From Pseudothauera nasutitermitis (GTDB lineage: Bacteria > Pseudomonadota > Gammaproteobacteria > Burkholderiales > Rhodocyclaceae), in the NCBI RefSeq assembly GCF_004801295.1, contig NZ_SSOC01000006.1, forward strand, positions 62,001-126,000: 64,000 nt of DNA. Reading direction: 5' to 3'. Position 1 is the first letter of the stretch, and each line of letters begins with the position of its first letter. Below the pieces are notes generated by a model. The model was not told the DNA's origin and searched no databases. It saw only the letters and a program-made list of their open reading frames with translations. A program made the position numbers and the translations under genes. Positions 28,266 through 37,581 of the stretch are shown here, in pieces.

Positions 28266-28281
28266 GGATCTTTCCGGCGCG

Positions 28282-28881
28282 TCAATCTGGAATCGCCCGC
28301 GCGTCCGCCACCACCACCGCGAACACGTCGGCCAGCATCGCCAGCGCGGCGGCCTGCACGCCGGCAGCGCCGAGCACGCCGCCGTCCGTGGCCGGCAGGT
28401 CGCGCGTGGCGGTGGCCGACGCCGGCACGGTGATTTCGTAGCCCAGGTTGAACGCGCCGCGCGCGGTGGACTGGATGCACATGTGCGTCATGAAGCCGGC
28501 GATCACCAGCTTGCGCCGGCCCAGCGCCTGCAGACGTTCTTCCAGATCGGTGCCGAAGAAGGCGTTCGGGTGGCGTTTGACCACCACCGGCTCGCCGCCC
28601 TGCGGGGCTACCGGCTCGGCGATGGCGCCGATCGGTGCGCGGATGTCGAACGGTGAGGCCGGCCCGCCATCGTGCTGGACGTGGATCACCGGCGTGCCGA
28701 GGGCGCGCGCGCGGCCCAGCAGCACGGCGCATTCGGCCAGCGCGGCGTCGATGCCGGCCAGTTGCAGGATGCCCTGGCGGTAGGTGTTCTGCGCATCGAC
28801 CAGGATCAGCACGGACTCGGACAGCGGCGCGGGCAGTTCCGGCTTGCCGGCCAGCCGGCGCAGGGTGGTGGGAGCGTTCAT
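28282..28881 (-). CDS. Isochorismatase-family cysteine hydrolase
   Basis: 199 residues. The catalytic triad of the family is visible: Asp in LILVDAQNTY, Lys in VVVKRHPNAFFGT, and Cys in AGFMTHMCIQSTARGAF, with the cis-peptide nearby. Members hydrolyse amides or isochorismate; the substrate here is unknown. It lies divergently to a LysR regulator (29002), which may control it. The start at 28881 gives MNAPTTLRRLAGKP. Confidence 0.87.
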   Translation of the reverse strand: MNAPTTLRRLAGKPELPAPLSESVLILVDAQNTYRQGILQLAGIDAALAECAVLLGRARALGTPVIHVQHDGGPASPFDIRAPIGAIAEPVAPQGGEPVVVKRHPNAFFGTDLEERLQALGRRKLVIAGFMTHMCIQSTARGAFNLGYEITVPASATATRDLPATDGGVLGAAGVQAAALAMLADVFAVVVADARAIPD

Positions 28882-29001
28882 GGCGGAAACCTCGTGTGGG
28901 AAGGGACACCGCCAGCGTAGTCCGTATCCAGTCCTGCGAAAATGGACATTGATGCCGTGGAAAACTGCAAAAATGCAGGTACGAGCAGAGGAGTGCATGC
29001 G

Positions 29002-29883
29002 ATGAACTGGGACGACCTGCGTTTTCTGAGCGTGCTCGGCCGCTGCGGCACGCTGACCGCCGCCGCGCGCGTGCTGGCGGTCGATCAGACCACCGTGGCG
29101 CGCCGCCTGCGCGCGCTGGAAGGCGCGCTGGGCACGGCGCTGTTCGTGCGTGCGGACGGCGCCTGGCGGCCGACCGCAGCGGGCGAACGGGTGCTCGAAC
29201 GCGCCGCGCGCATCGAGGAAGACATCGCCGGGCTGGCGCGCGCGGCGCGCGAGGACGCGCAGGCCGTGCGCGGCACGGTGCGGGTGACCTCGGTGGGCGC
29301 CATCGTCGCGGATTATCTGGTGCCGCGCCTGCCCGCGCTGTACACGCGCCATCCGCAGCTGGACCTCGACCTGATCGCCAGCAACGACAACCTGAGCGTG
29401 GCGCGCAGCGAGACCGATCTGGCGATCCGCCTGGCGCGCCCGGCCAGCGGGGATTTCCTGATCCGCAAACTGGCCGATTGCGCCTTCGCGGTGTATGGTC
29501 CGGCGGGTGCCGGGCGCGCGCCCGCGCCGGGCGACTGGGTGGCCTACGGCGAAGACCTCGCGCATACCCCGGAGATGCGCTGGCTGGCGGAACACCTGGG
29601 CGACGGACGGGTACGCCTGCGCACCAACAGCCTGGCCGGGTTGGTCAATGCGGTGTTGGGCGGCATCGGCCGGGGTGTGCTGCCGTGCTTCGTCGGCGAC
29701 GCACTGCCCGGGCTGGCGCGCGTGTCCAGCGCGCCGCCGCCGCTGCGCAGCTTCTGGCTGCTGGTGCACCGCGAGGCCCGCCGGCAGGCGGCGGTGGCGG
29801 CGGTGGCCGACTGGCTGGTGGATACCTTTCGCGCCGACGCGGCGCGTTTCGCCGGCGGGAAGCCGGCGCGCGCGGCGGATTGA
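29002..29883 (+). CDS. LysR-family transcriptional regulator
   Basis: 293 residues. The N-terminal winged helix-turn-helix reads WDDLRFLSVLGRCGTLTAAA followed by TTVARRLRALE. The effector-binding domain begins near residue 90 (VRVTSVGAIVADYLVPRLPA). GAGGAG is the ribosome site, and the ATG at 29002 fits the family length better than the upstream frame start. It is divergent from the isochorismatase-like gene 120 bp away, the usual arrangement of a LysR regulator and its target. The effector is unknown. Confidence 0.9.
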   Translation: MNWDDLRFLSVLGRCGTLTAAARVLAVDQTTVARRLRALEGALGTALFVRADGAWRPTAAGERVLERAARIEEDIAGLARAAREDAQAVRGTVRVTSVGAIVADYLVPRLPALYTRHPQLDLDLIASNDNLSVARSETDLAIRLARPASGDFLIRKLADCAFAVYGPAGAGRAPAPGDWVAYGEDLAHTPEMRWLAEHLGDGRVRLRTNSLAGLVNAVLGGIGRGVLPCFVGDALPGLARVSSAPPPLRSFWLLVHREARRQAAVAAVADWLVDTFRADAARFAGGKPARAAD

Positions 29884-29908
29884 ACACGCCGCGCGGCCGA
29901 TCGGCTGC

Positions 29909-30259
29909 TCAGTCGGCGTACATCGGCTTGTTGTCGTTCAGGCGCAGCCAGCCCTTGACGATGCGGTAGATGAACCACACCAGGGTGGCCAGCAGCACCA
30001 GCCAGCCCACCGCGATCGCCACGGTGATCACGCCGACCACCGACCACAGCAGGCCGAACCAGAAAGTGCGGATCTGCCAGCGGAAGTGGCTTTCCAGCCA
30101 AGTGCCGGCCACGTCGCCGCGTTTCACGTAGTTCATCACGATGGCCACCAGGCTGGTCAGGCCGATCAGCAGCGAGGCGGCGTACAGCGCGTAGATCAGC
30201 GTGGTGAGGGTCTTGTTGGCCTTGTCCCGGTCGTTGTCGAGGGTGGTGATCTCGGTCAT
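29909..30259 (-). CDS. DUF4870-like small membrane protein
   Basis: 116 residues with three likely membrane helices: about 18-43 (LIYALYAASLLIGLTSLVAI), 65-85 and 87-105. HFRWQIRTFWFGLLW between them is the conserved motif of DUF4870/Tic20-like proteins. Function unknown. It has its own promoter region in the 145 bp shared with recC. Confidence 0.8.
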   Translation of the reverse strand: MTEITTLDNDRDKANKTLTTLIYALYAASLLIGLTSLVAIVMNYVKRGDVAGTWLESHFRWQIRTFWFGLLWSVVGVITVAIAVGWLVLLATLVWFIYRIVKGWLRLNDNKPMYAD

Positions 30260-30404
30260 GCGCGTTCCCCTTTCATGGTCGCTCTCGCCGGCCGGCGGCC
30301 GGCGGGTGCCTTTTCAGCACCATGGCATTCAACCCGAACTTGCCGCGCTGCACAAGCAAGCATTCCGGCTTCACAGCGCTGCGCCCATCGGGGATCATCC
30401 GGGC

Positions 30405-33400
30405 ATGTTCGCCGTCGCCTTCTCCAACCGTTTCGAAGTTCTGCTCGATCTGCTGCTCGACCGCCTGGCCGAGGAGCGCCCCGGCCCGTTCGGGCGGCGC
30501 GAGCTGGTGGTGCCCAGTAGCGCGCTGCGCCGCCACGTGGAACTGGCGGTGGCCGGGCGCGAGGGCGTGGCCGCCGACCTCGGCTTCGACTTCCTCGCGC
30601 AATGGCTGTGGAAGCAGATCCGCCGCGCGGTGCCGGACATCGCCGAGCGCTCGCCCTACGCCCCCGCGCTGCTGGCCTGGCGCATCCACGCGCTGCTCGG
30701 CGAGGACGGCGCATGGACCGCCGCGCACCGGCGTCTGGCCGATTATCTGGCGGCCGCTGATGAGCGCATGCGCTATGAACTGGCCGTGCGCATCGCGCGG
30801 GTGTTCGACCACTACCTCACTTACCGCCCCAACTGGCTGGCTGCCTGGGGCGAGGGGCGCGGCGCGCTGCCGGCCGACGCGGGCGCGGCGCAGCGCGCCG
30901 ACGAAGCCTGGCAGGCCGAACTGTGGCGCCACCTGCAGGCCAACATGCCGCGCCGCCAGGAGCACCCGGCGGCGGCCTTCGTGCGCCTGCTGCGCGGCAT
31001 GGACGCGCGCCAGCTCGGCGAACTCGGCCTGCCGGCGCGCGTGCACGTGTTCGGCCTGCCCGCGCTGCCGCCGCTCTACCTCGACCTGCTGCGCGAACTC
31101 GGGCGCGTGGTGGACGTGCGCCTGTACCTGCTCAACCCCTGCCGCGAATACTGGTTCGACGTGGTGGACGCGCGCCGCCTGTCGTGGCTGGCGCGCCGCC
31201 AGGCCGATCTCTTCCTCGACACCGGCAACCGCCTGCTGGCCGCCTGGGGGCGGCAGACCCAGGCGCAGATCGACCAGTTGTTCGAAGGCGAGCACGAGGT
31301 GGCCGAAGAGGCGGTGTTCGTCGAGCACCCCGGCGGCCATCTGCTCGCCCGCGTGCACAACGCCATCCTCGACCTCGCCGAGCTGGAGCCGGGCAGCGTG
31401 GAACTGGACGCCGTCGACCGCAGCATCGAAGTGCACGTCTGCCATTCCCGCGTGCGCGAGCTGGAAGCCCTGCACGACCGCCTGCTCGGCCTGTTCGCCG
31501 CCGACCCCGCGCTGCGTCCGGCCGACGTGCTGGTGCTCACCCCCGACCTGGAAGGCTGCGCGCCGCTGATCGAGGCGGTGTTCGGCACCGCACCCGCCGC
31601 GCGGCGCATTCCGTGGCGCATCACCGGCCTCGCGGCGAGTGGCGAGAACGCCGTGGCGCGCGTGCTGGACACCCTGCTGGCGATGGCCGCCGGGCGCTTC
31701 CCGGCCAGCCAGGTGTTCGGCCTGCTGCAACAGCCGGTGGTGGCCGCGCGTTTCGGGCTGGACGCGCAGGCGCTGGAGCGCGTGCATGAATGGATGCGCG
31801 CATCCGGCATGCGCTGGGGCCTGCGCGGCGCGGACGCCGGCCACGCCGCGCCGTGGTCGCTGGAAGAGGGCCTGCATCGCCTGTACCTGGGCTGGGCGGC
31901 CGGCGGTGGCGTGGCCGCGCCGTTCGCCGGGCGCGTCGGCGCGCAGGGCCCGGAAGGCGGCGAGGCGCTCGCCCTCGGCCGCCTGTGGCGCTATCTGGAC
32001 ACCCTGAAGCAGTTGCGCGAACAATTGCTGCGCCCCCACGACGCGGCCGGCTGGCGGCGCGTGCTTAACGGCGTGCTCGACCGCTTGGTGGCCGACGGCG
32101 CAGACCGGGCCGACGACCTGCGCGCGGTGCGCGCGGCCATCGCCGCGCTGGCCGGGGAAATCGAAGCCGCCGGCGTGCGCGCCGAGGTGTCGCTGGACGT
32201 GGCGCGCGTGGCGCTCGCCGCACATCTGGACGATCCCGCGCGCGGCGGCGTGCCGGGCGGCGAGGTGACCTTCTCCGCGCTCTCCGCGCTGCGCGGCCTG
32301 CCCTGCAAGGTGGTGGCGGTGATCGGCCTGGACCAGGGCGCCTTCCCCGGCAGCGCGCGTGCCGACGAGTTCGACCTGATGGCCGCCTTTCCGCGCAAGG
32401 GCGACCGTCAGCGCCGCGACGACGAGCGCAACCTGTTTCTCGACGTGCTGCTCGCCACGCGCGAGGTGCTGCACCTGTCCTACACCGGGCGCGGGGTGCG
32501 CGACGGCGCCGAGCTGCCGCCCTCGGTGCTGGTCGATGAACTGCTCGACGTGCTCGCCGAATCCTGCGCCACCGATGCCGGCGACCCCGCTGCGCTGGCC
32601 GCCGCGCGCCGCCGGCTGGTGGTGGAACACCCCCTGCAGGCCTTTTCGGCGGAGTATTTCCTGCCCGCCGAGCGTTCCGACCTGCGCCTGCTCAGCCATC
32701 ACGAGGAATACGCCGCCGCGCTGGCCGCGCGCCTGGCCGCCAGTGCGGCGCCCGTACAGCAGGATGCGTGCGCGTTCGCCGGCGATGGCCGCGAGGATGG
32801 CGATGAAGACGACGAAGACGATTCGCCCGGCCCGGGGGGCGATGCGCCGCCCTTCTTCAACGCACCGCTGCCGCCGCCCGAACCCGCCTGGCGCGAGGTC
32901 TCGCTGGCGCGCCTGACGCGCTTCTTGCGCAACCCCTGCCGCTACCTGCTGCGCGAGCGTCTCGGGCTGGAACTGCCGGAAGGCGGCGAGGAACTCGCCG
33001 ACGTCGAGCCCTTCCTGCCCGAGCGTGCCGCCCGCCGCGCGCTGGCCGCGCGTCTTGCGCCGCTGCTGGAAGGCGGGCAAATCGCCGATGCCGATACCCT
33101 GCTGGCGGTGGCCCGCGCCGGCGCGGAATACCCGGCCGGCACGCTGGGGGACGACGCCTTGCGGGCGGAACTGTCGCAATTGAACGATTACGCCGAACGC
33201 CTGCGCGCCGCCCGCGCCGGGCGGGCGCTGGCCGCGCACGAGGCGCGCGTGGTCGTGCTTCTGGATGGCGAGGCATGGTCGTTGAGCGCCTCGTTCGCCG
33301 ATCTGCGGGAAGACGGCTGGACGCTCGCGCGCTACGAGGACGCCGGCGTGGGCGACTATCTGGCCGCCTGGCTGGGCCACCTGCTGCTGTGCGCCGACCC

Positions 33401-33770
33401 GCCGGCCGGCGGCGCGTACCCGACCCGCGTGGTGGCGCGTGACGGCGATGCGCTGTTGCGTGTGTTGCCCGCCGACGAAGCGCGCGCGCGGCTGGCTGAA
33501 CTGCTCGGCTGCTACCGCGACGGCCTGCGCCGCCCGCTGCCCTTCTTCCTGTGGACGGCGTGGGCCTACGTCATCGAAGGGCGCAAGCGCAGCGCCGCCC
33601 GCAAGCGCTGGGAGGGCGGCCCGCAGGCCAGCTACGCCGAATCGCGCGATGCGGCGATCCGGCTGGCCCTGCGCGGCGCGGGCGAGGTGTTGGACGACGC
33701 CTTCTTCGCGCGCGCCGAAGCGCTGCTCGGCCCCTTGCTGGACGCGCTGGCGCAGCCGGACGCGGGCTGA
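30405..33770 (+). CDS. recC: Exodeoxyribonuclease V subunit gamma (RecC)
   Basis: 1121 residues, the normal size of RecC. Within RecBCD the protein splits the duplex and reads Chi. Diagnostic segments include LVVPSSALRRHVELAVAG, FDFLAQWLW, VHVFGLPALPPLYLDLLREL, CHSRVRELEALHDRLL, and the QGAFPGSARADEFDLM and GDRQRRDDERNLFLD stretch of the C-terminal helicase-like fold. An acidic low-complexity insert (DGREDGDEDDEDDSPG) lies around residue 800. The start at 30405 gives MFAVAFSNRFEVLLD. recB and recD do not follow: the next gene is nifM on the opposite strand, its stop one base away. Confidence 0.93.
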   Translation: MFAVAFSNRFEVLLDLLLDRLAEERPGPFGRRELVVPSSALRRHVELAVAGREGVAADLGFDFLAQWLWKQIRRAVPDIAERSPYAPALLAWRIHALLGEDGAWTAAHRRLADYLAAADERMRYELAVRIARVFDHYLTYRPNWLAAWGEGRGALPADAGAAQRADEAWQAELWRHLQANMPRRQEHPAAAFVRLLRGMDARQLGELGLPARVHVFGLPALPPLYLDLLRELGRVVDVRLYLLNPCREYWFDVVDARRLSWLARRQADLFLDTGNRLLAAWGRQTQAQIDQLFEGEHEVAEEAVFVEHPGGHLLARVHNAILDLAELEPGSVELDAVDRSIEVHVCHSRVRELEALHDRLLGLFAADPALRPADVLVLTPDLEGCAPLIEAVFGTAPAARRIPWRITGLAASGENAVARVLDTLLAMAAGRFPASQVFGLLQQPVVAARFGLDAQALERVHEWMRASGMRWGLRGADAGHAAPWSLEEGLHRLYLGWAAGGGVAAPFAGRVGAQGPEGGEALALGRLWRYLDTLKQLREQLLRPHDAAGWRRVLNGVLDRLVADGADRADDLRAVRAAIAALAGEIEAAGVRAEVSLDVARVALAAHLDDPARGGVPGGEVTFSALSALRGLPCKVVAVIGLDQGAFPGSARADEFDLMAAFPRKGDRQRRDDERNLFLDVLLATREVLHLSYTGRGVRDGAELPPSVLVDELLDVLAESCATDAGDPAALAAARRRLVVEHPLQAFSAEYFLPAERSDLRLLSHHEEYAAALAARLAASAAPVQQDACAFAGDGREDGDEDDEDDSPGPGGDAPPFFNAPLPPPEPAWREVSLARLTRFLRNPCRYLLRERLGLELPEGGEELADVEPFLPERAARRALAARLAPLLEGGQIADADTLLAVARAGAEYPAGTLGDDALRAELSQLNDYAERLRAARAGRALAAHEARVVVLLDGEAWSLSASFADLREDGWTLARYEDAGVGDYLAAWLGHLLLCADPPAGGAYPTRVVARDGDALLRVLPADEARARLAELLGCYRDGLRRPLPFFLWTAWAYVIEGRKRSAARKRWEGGPQASYAESRDAAIRLALRGAGEVLDDAFFARAEALLGPLLDALAQPDAG

Positions 33771-33771
33771 T

Positions 33772-34614
33772 TCAGCTCACTGTGGCGGTGGCCATCAGGC
33801 CCTGCAGCCAGAGTCTTGTCTCGCGCCGCGAACGTTCCTCGGTCAGCCGCGTGCGCAGCGATTCGGCCACTTCCGCCCAGGGCAGCGTGCGTTCCGCGTG
33901 GATGCGCTCACAGAGCAGCACATGGAAGCCTAGTTCGGATTCCACCGGCGCGCTCACCTCACCTTCCCGCAGGGCGAACAGCACGGCCTCCAGTTCCGGG
34001 TACAGCTGGCCGCGCGGCATGTCGCCGAGCAGGCCGCCGTTGAGCGCGGTGGGGCATTCGGAGTGCTTCATGGCCTGCTCGCCGAAGCGCGCCGGCCTGG
34101 CGGCCAGCCGGCGGGCAATTTCGCCGATGCGCCGCTCGGCGGCCTCGCGACGGTTGTCCGCCAGGGTGTCGTTGATGGTGATGAGGATGTGGCGCGCGGT
34201 GCGCGTTTCCGGGCTGCGGAAGCGTTCCAGGTGGGTGTAGTAGAAGATTTCCGCCTCGGTCTCGCCCACCGGCGGCACGCGCGCGCCCACGCGCGCCATC
34301 ACTGCTTCCACCAGCAGGCTGCGGCCGAGCGCGGTGCGCAGATCGCCGTGCCGCAGGCCGGCGTCGTCCAGCGCGTCGTCGAAGGCGGCGGGGTCTTCGT
34401 AGCGCGCGCGGATCTCCTCGAAGGCATCGTCGATGGCCTCGGGTTGCAGGCACACGCCGCGCGCCTCGGCGCTGCCCAGCACGGCGGCCTCGATCTCGGC
34501 ATAGCGTTCGGCCACCGCGCGCACCTTGCGCGCCTCGCCTGCCTCCAGCGCGCCGGCCGCCTTGCCGAACAGGCTGTGGGCGGCCTGCAGTTCGTAATAG
34601 GCCAGCGGGTTCAT
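33772..34614 (-). CDS. nifM: Nitrogen fixation protein NifM (parvulin-type isomerase)
   Basis: A peptidyl-prolyl cis-trans isomerase needed for folding of the nitrogenase iron protein NifH. 280 residues: an N-terminal helical region (MNPLAYYELQAAHSLFGKAA) and a C-terminal parvulin domain with TARHILITIND, LNGGLLGDMPRGQLYPELEA and LGFHVLLCERIHAERTLPW. The start at 34614 overlaps the nifZ stop by four bases. It is the last gene of the iscA-nifU-nifS-cysE-nifW-nifZ-nifM operon, an order very like Azotobacter vinelandii. Confidence 0.93.
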   Translation of the reverse strand: MNPLAYYELQAAHSLFGKAAGALEAGEARKVRAVAERYAEIEAAVLGSAEARGVCLQPEAIDDAFEEIRARYEDPAAFDDALDDAGLRHGDLRTALGRSLLVEAVMARVGARVPPVGETEAEIFYYTHLERFRSPETRTARHILITINDTLADNRREAAERRIGEIARRLAARPARFGEQAMKHSECPTALNGGLLGDMPRGQLYPELEAVLFALREGEVSAPVESELGFHVLLCERIHAERTLPWAEVAESLRTRLTEERSRRETRLWLQGLMATATVS

Positions 34615-35072
34615 GCGCCGGCTTCCTGCGTTTCGGGGACGAGGGCGGACAGCGAGGCCTCCGGCACGCACAGCACGCGGTCGCCGAAGATCACGTGGTA
34701 ATGCACGCCGCCGGGCTGCTCGCGGATGACCTTGAGCACCTCGCCGATGCTGCCGCGCCCGGCGACGATCTGCCCGAGCAGGGCGAAGTCGCGTTCGGCG
34801 CGCACCTTTTCGCGCGATTCGAAGCGGCTGGGCGTCCATTCCTCGTCGGCACCGATCAGCTCTTCCTCGCGGCAGCCGACGATGCGCCCGGCGTCGAGGA
34901 AATGCACGGTGTAGATGATCTGGTCCTGCAGGAAGGTGCCGATCTCGATCACCGTGCCCACGCTGCCGCGGCGCATCAGCAGTTCGCCCATGTCCAGGCC
35001 GGGATAGGTGCCGTCGTTGCGTACGTTGCGGATCACCCGCACCGCGTCGCCGTAGTCGAACCGGGGAATCAT
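34611..35072 (-). CDS. nifZ: Nitrogen fixation protein NifZ
   Basis: 153 residues. NifZ assists P-cluster assembly on the MoFe protein. The N-terminal domain MIPRFDYGDAVRVIRNVRND, then RRGSVGTVIEIGTFLQDQII and VHFLDAGRIVGCREEELI, are diagnostic. The C-terminal part (VHYHVIFGDRVLCVPEASLS) is longer than in minimal NifZ proteins. It overlaps nifM by four bases and follows nifW by about 30 bp. A shorter NifZ-like protein is encoded at 51138. Confidence 0.94.
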   Translation of the reverse strand: MIPRFDYGDAVRVIRNVRNDGTYPGLDMGELLMRRGSVGTVIEIGTFLQDQIIYTVHFLDAGRIVGCREEELIGADEEWTPSRFESREKVRAERDFALLGQIVAGRGSIGEVLKVIREQPGGVHYHVIFGDRVLCVPEASLSALVPETQEAGA

Positions 35073-35100
35073 CTTGCTTGCTCGTGCGGTGACGGGGCGG

Positions 35101-35418
35101 CTAGCGCTTGATCTCGGTCAGCGGCACAAAGGCCGTGCCGCTGGCCTTGCGCAGCACCGCGAAGACCTTCTCGGTGAGCGCGTCGGAGACGGTGAAGTCG
35201 TTGTAGGCGCGCACCAGGAAATCGCGGTGATGGGCGCGCGTGGCGGCTTCGTCGCCCTCGGGCGCGGGGTTGTGCGCCAAGTAGTCGTGGAAGCGCTGCA
35301 GGATGTGCAGGCGGTTGACCTGCACGACTGCCGGGTCGTACTCCACGCCGAAGAAATCGAGGAAATCCTCGGCAGAGGAGAGTTCTTCCAGGGCTTCGGC
35401 GAGACTGGGTTCTTCCAT
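35101..35418 (-). CDS. nifW: Nitrogenase-stabilizing protein NifW
   Basis: 105 residues, the family length. NifW binds the MoFe protein and protects it from oxygen. Characteristic segments are LSSAEDFLDFFGVEYDPAVV, NRLHILQRFHDYL and VPLTEIKR at the C-terminus. It sits between cysE and nifZ with about 20-30 bp on each side. Confidence 0.95.
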   Translation of the reverse strand: MEEPSLAEALEELSSAEDFLDFFGVEYDPAVVQVNRLHILQRFHDYLAHNPAPEGDEAATRAHHRDFLVRAYNDFTVSDALTEKVFAVLRKASGTAFVPLTEIKR

Positions 35419-35439
35419 GGTCGGGGGCTCCGTGGCGGT

Positions 35440-36243
35440 TCAGTGTTCGGCGGCTGCTTCCGGCTGGCAGGCGCATTGCGGGCAGGCGGCTTCCTGATGG
35501 GCGTGGCAGTCGGGCGCGGGGTGCAGCGCGATCGTCCCGGCATCGGGCGCGCCGCGCAGGGCGTTCAGTTCGGCTTCCAGCGCGCGCACGCGTTCCACCA
35601 GACAGTCCAGCGTATGGCCCACCGGATCGGGCAGCAGGTGGTGGTCGAGGTTGATTTCCCGCGCGGAATCGAGCACCGGGGCGCCCCGGCGCACCACGTG
35701 GGCGGGAATGCCGACCACGGTGCGGTCCGCCGGCACGTTCTTGACCACCACCGAATTGGCGCCCACGCGCACCCGCGCACCGAGCGTGATGGGGCCGAGG
35801 ATCTTGGCGCCGGCGCCCACCACCACGTGGTCGCCCAGCGTGGGGTGGCGCTTGCCGGCGTTCCAGGTGGTGCCGCCCAGGGTGACGCCGTGGTACAGGG
35901 TGACGTCGTCGCCCACCTCGGCGGTTTCGCCGATCACCACCCCGGCGCCGTGGTCGATGAAGAAGCGCCGGCCGATGCGCGCGCCGGGGTGGATGTCCAC
36001 ATTGGTCCACATGCGCGCGGCGAAGGCCAGCAGGCGCGCCGGGTAGCGCCAGCCACGCCGCCACAGCGCGTGGGCCGCGCGGTGGGCCAGGATGGCATGC
36101 ACGCCGGGATAGGTGGTGAGCACTTCCCAGGTGGTGCGCGCGGCCGGGTCGCGGCCGAACACGCAGCGCACGTCCTCGCGCAGTTGGGCCAGCAGGCCGG
36201 GCGGAGGGGAATCCGTGCTCATCGTCAGGGCGTCGCCGTTCAT
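35440..36243 (-). CDS. cysE: Serine O-acetyltransferase of the nif operon (NifP-type)
   Basis: Makes O-acetylserine, feeding cysteine synthesis and so sulfur for NifS. 267 residues. The catalytic core [19 protein letters not shown] with [20 protein letters not shown] shows the hexapeptide repeats and the active-site histidines. An extra C-terminal Cys/His-rich tail ([19 protein letters not shown]) is unusual and could bind metal. The ATG at 36243 has GGGAGG eight bases before it; an in-frame ATG at 36222 is an alternative. Position between nifS and nifW matches cysE1 (nifP) of Azotobacter. Confidence 0.92.
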   Translation of the reverse strand: MNGDALTMSTDSPPPGLLAQLREDVRCVFGRDPAARTTWEVLTTYPGVHAILAHRAAHALWRRGWRYPARLLAFAARMWTNVDIHPGARIGRRFFIDHGAGVVIGETAEVGDDVTLYHGVTLGGTTWNAGKRHPTLGDHVVVGAGAKILGPITLGARVRVGANSVVVKNVPADRTVVGIPAHVVRRGAPVLDSAREINLDHHLLPDPVGHTLDCLVERVRALEAELNALRGAPDAGTIALHPAPDCHAHQEAACPQCACQPEAAAEH

Positions 36244-36266
36244 CGTCGGGGCCTCCCGCTGCCGGA

Positions 36267-37493
36267 TCAGGCGTAGGTGGGCGCGAAGGCCTTGTCTGGA
36301 TCGGTGACCGGGCCATCGCCGTTCCAGTAGGGCGAGAGCTTGCGCAACTGGGCGATGATCGGCGGCACGGCGGCGATCACGCGGTCGATTTCTTCCTCGG
36401 TGTTCTCGCGCGACAGCGAGAAACGGATGGTGCCGTGCGCGGCGGTGTAGGGAATGCCCATGGCACGCATCACATGCGAGGGCTCCAGCGAGCCGGAGGT
36501 GCACGCCGAGCCGCTCGATGCGGCGATGCCCTGCTTGTTGAGCAGCATCAGGATGGCTTCGCCCTCGACGTATTCGAAGGCGATGTTGAGCGTGTTGGGC
36601 AGGCGGTTGTCCAGGTCGCCGGTGGCGAAGGCACAGGGCACGGCGGCCAGGATGCCGGCCTGCAACTTGTCGCGCAGCGCGCGCACCTGGGTGTTCTCGT
36701 AGGCCATGTGCTCCCTGGCGAGGCGGGCCGCCACGCCCAGGCCGACGATGCCGGGCACGTTCTCGGTGCCGGCGCGCCGCCCGCGTTCCTGGCCGCCGCC
36801 GCGCAGCAGCGGGCGGAAGCGCGAGCCGCGGCGCAGATAGAGCGCGCCGATGCCCTTGGGGCCGTGCAGCTTGTGGCCGGACAGCGAGAGCATGTCGATG
36901 GCCGATTCGGCCAGGTTGATGTCCACCTTGCCCACCGCCTGCACCGCGTCGGTATGGAACAGGATGTTGGCGTCGCGCGCCATGCGCGCCATCTCCTCCA
37001 CCGGGAAGAAGGTGCCGGTTTCGTTGTTGGCCCACATCACCGAGACGATGGCCACCTTGTCGGTGAGCAGCTTGCGGTATTCGTCCAGATCCAGGCGGCC
37101 CTTGCCGTCCACCTTGAGCTTGTGGATGACGTAGCCGTCCTTTTCCAACTGATCGCACAGGTGCAGCACGGCGTGGTGCTCCACCATGGTGGTGATGATC
37201 TCCTTGCGGTCCGGCGAGGCCTTCAGCGCGGAGAGAATGGCGGTGTTGTCCGCCTCCGTGCCGCCGGCGGTATACACGATCTCGGAGTCGTACTCGGCGC
37301 CGATCAGCTTCTGCAAGGCCGCGCGCGCCGCCTTCACCTCGTGGCCCACCGTAGCGCCGAAGCTGTGCATGGACGACGGGTTGCCGAACTGCTCGGTGAA
37401 ATAGGGCAGCATCGCGGCCACCGCCTCGGGGGCGCAGCGCGTGGTGGCGTTGTTGTCCAGATAGATCGGGGGCTGGGAATTCGGCATGCTCAT
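36267..37493 (-). CDS. nifS: Cysteine desulfurase NifS
   Basis: PLP enzyme that takes sulfur from cysteine for the NifU scaffold. 408 residues. It opens with [20 protein letters not shown], the PLP lysine lies in [20 protein letters not shown], and the persulfide cysteine in [20 protein letters not shown]. It lies between nifU and cysE. nifV (homocitrate synthase), which follows nifS in Azotobacter, is absent here. Confidence 0.97.
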   Translation of the reverse strand: MSMPNSQPPIYLDNNATTRCAPEAVAAMLPYFTEQFGNPSSMHSFGATVGHEVKAARAALQKLIGAEYDSEIVYTAGGTEADNTAILSALKASPDRKEIITTMVEHHAVLHLCDQLEKDGYVIHKLKVDGKGRLDLDEYRKLLTDKVAIVSVMWANNETGTFFPVEEMARMARDANILFHTDAVQAVGKVDINLAESAIDMLSLSGHKLHGPKGIGALYLRRGSRFRPLLRGGGQERGRRAGTENVPGIVGLGVAARLAREHMAYENTQVRALRDKLQAGILAAVPCAFATGDLDNRLPNTLNIAFEYVEGEAILMLLNKQGIAASSGSACTSGSLEPSHVMRAMGIPYTAAHGTIRFSLSRENTEEEIDRVIAAVPPIIAQLRKLSPYWNGDGPVTDPDKAFAPTYA

Positions 37494-37581
37494 GGTGCTC
37501 TCCGCGCAAACGCCGGCTGGTTCGGCCCGGCGTGTTTCAGGCGGCCCACCGGATCGCGGCGGACCACGGTCGCAAGATCGG

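Noticed and set aside
30273-33380. A 1035-residue open frame antisense to recC
   Set aside because: Same reason: third-position GC bias keeps the antisense frame open, and no family features are present.
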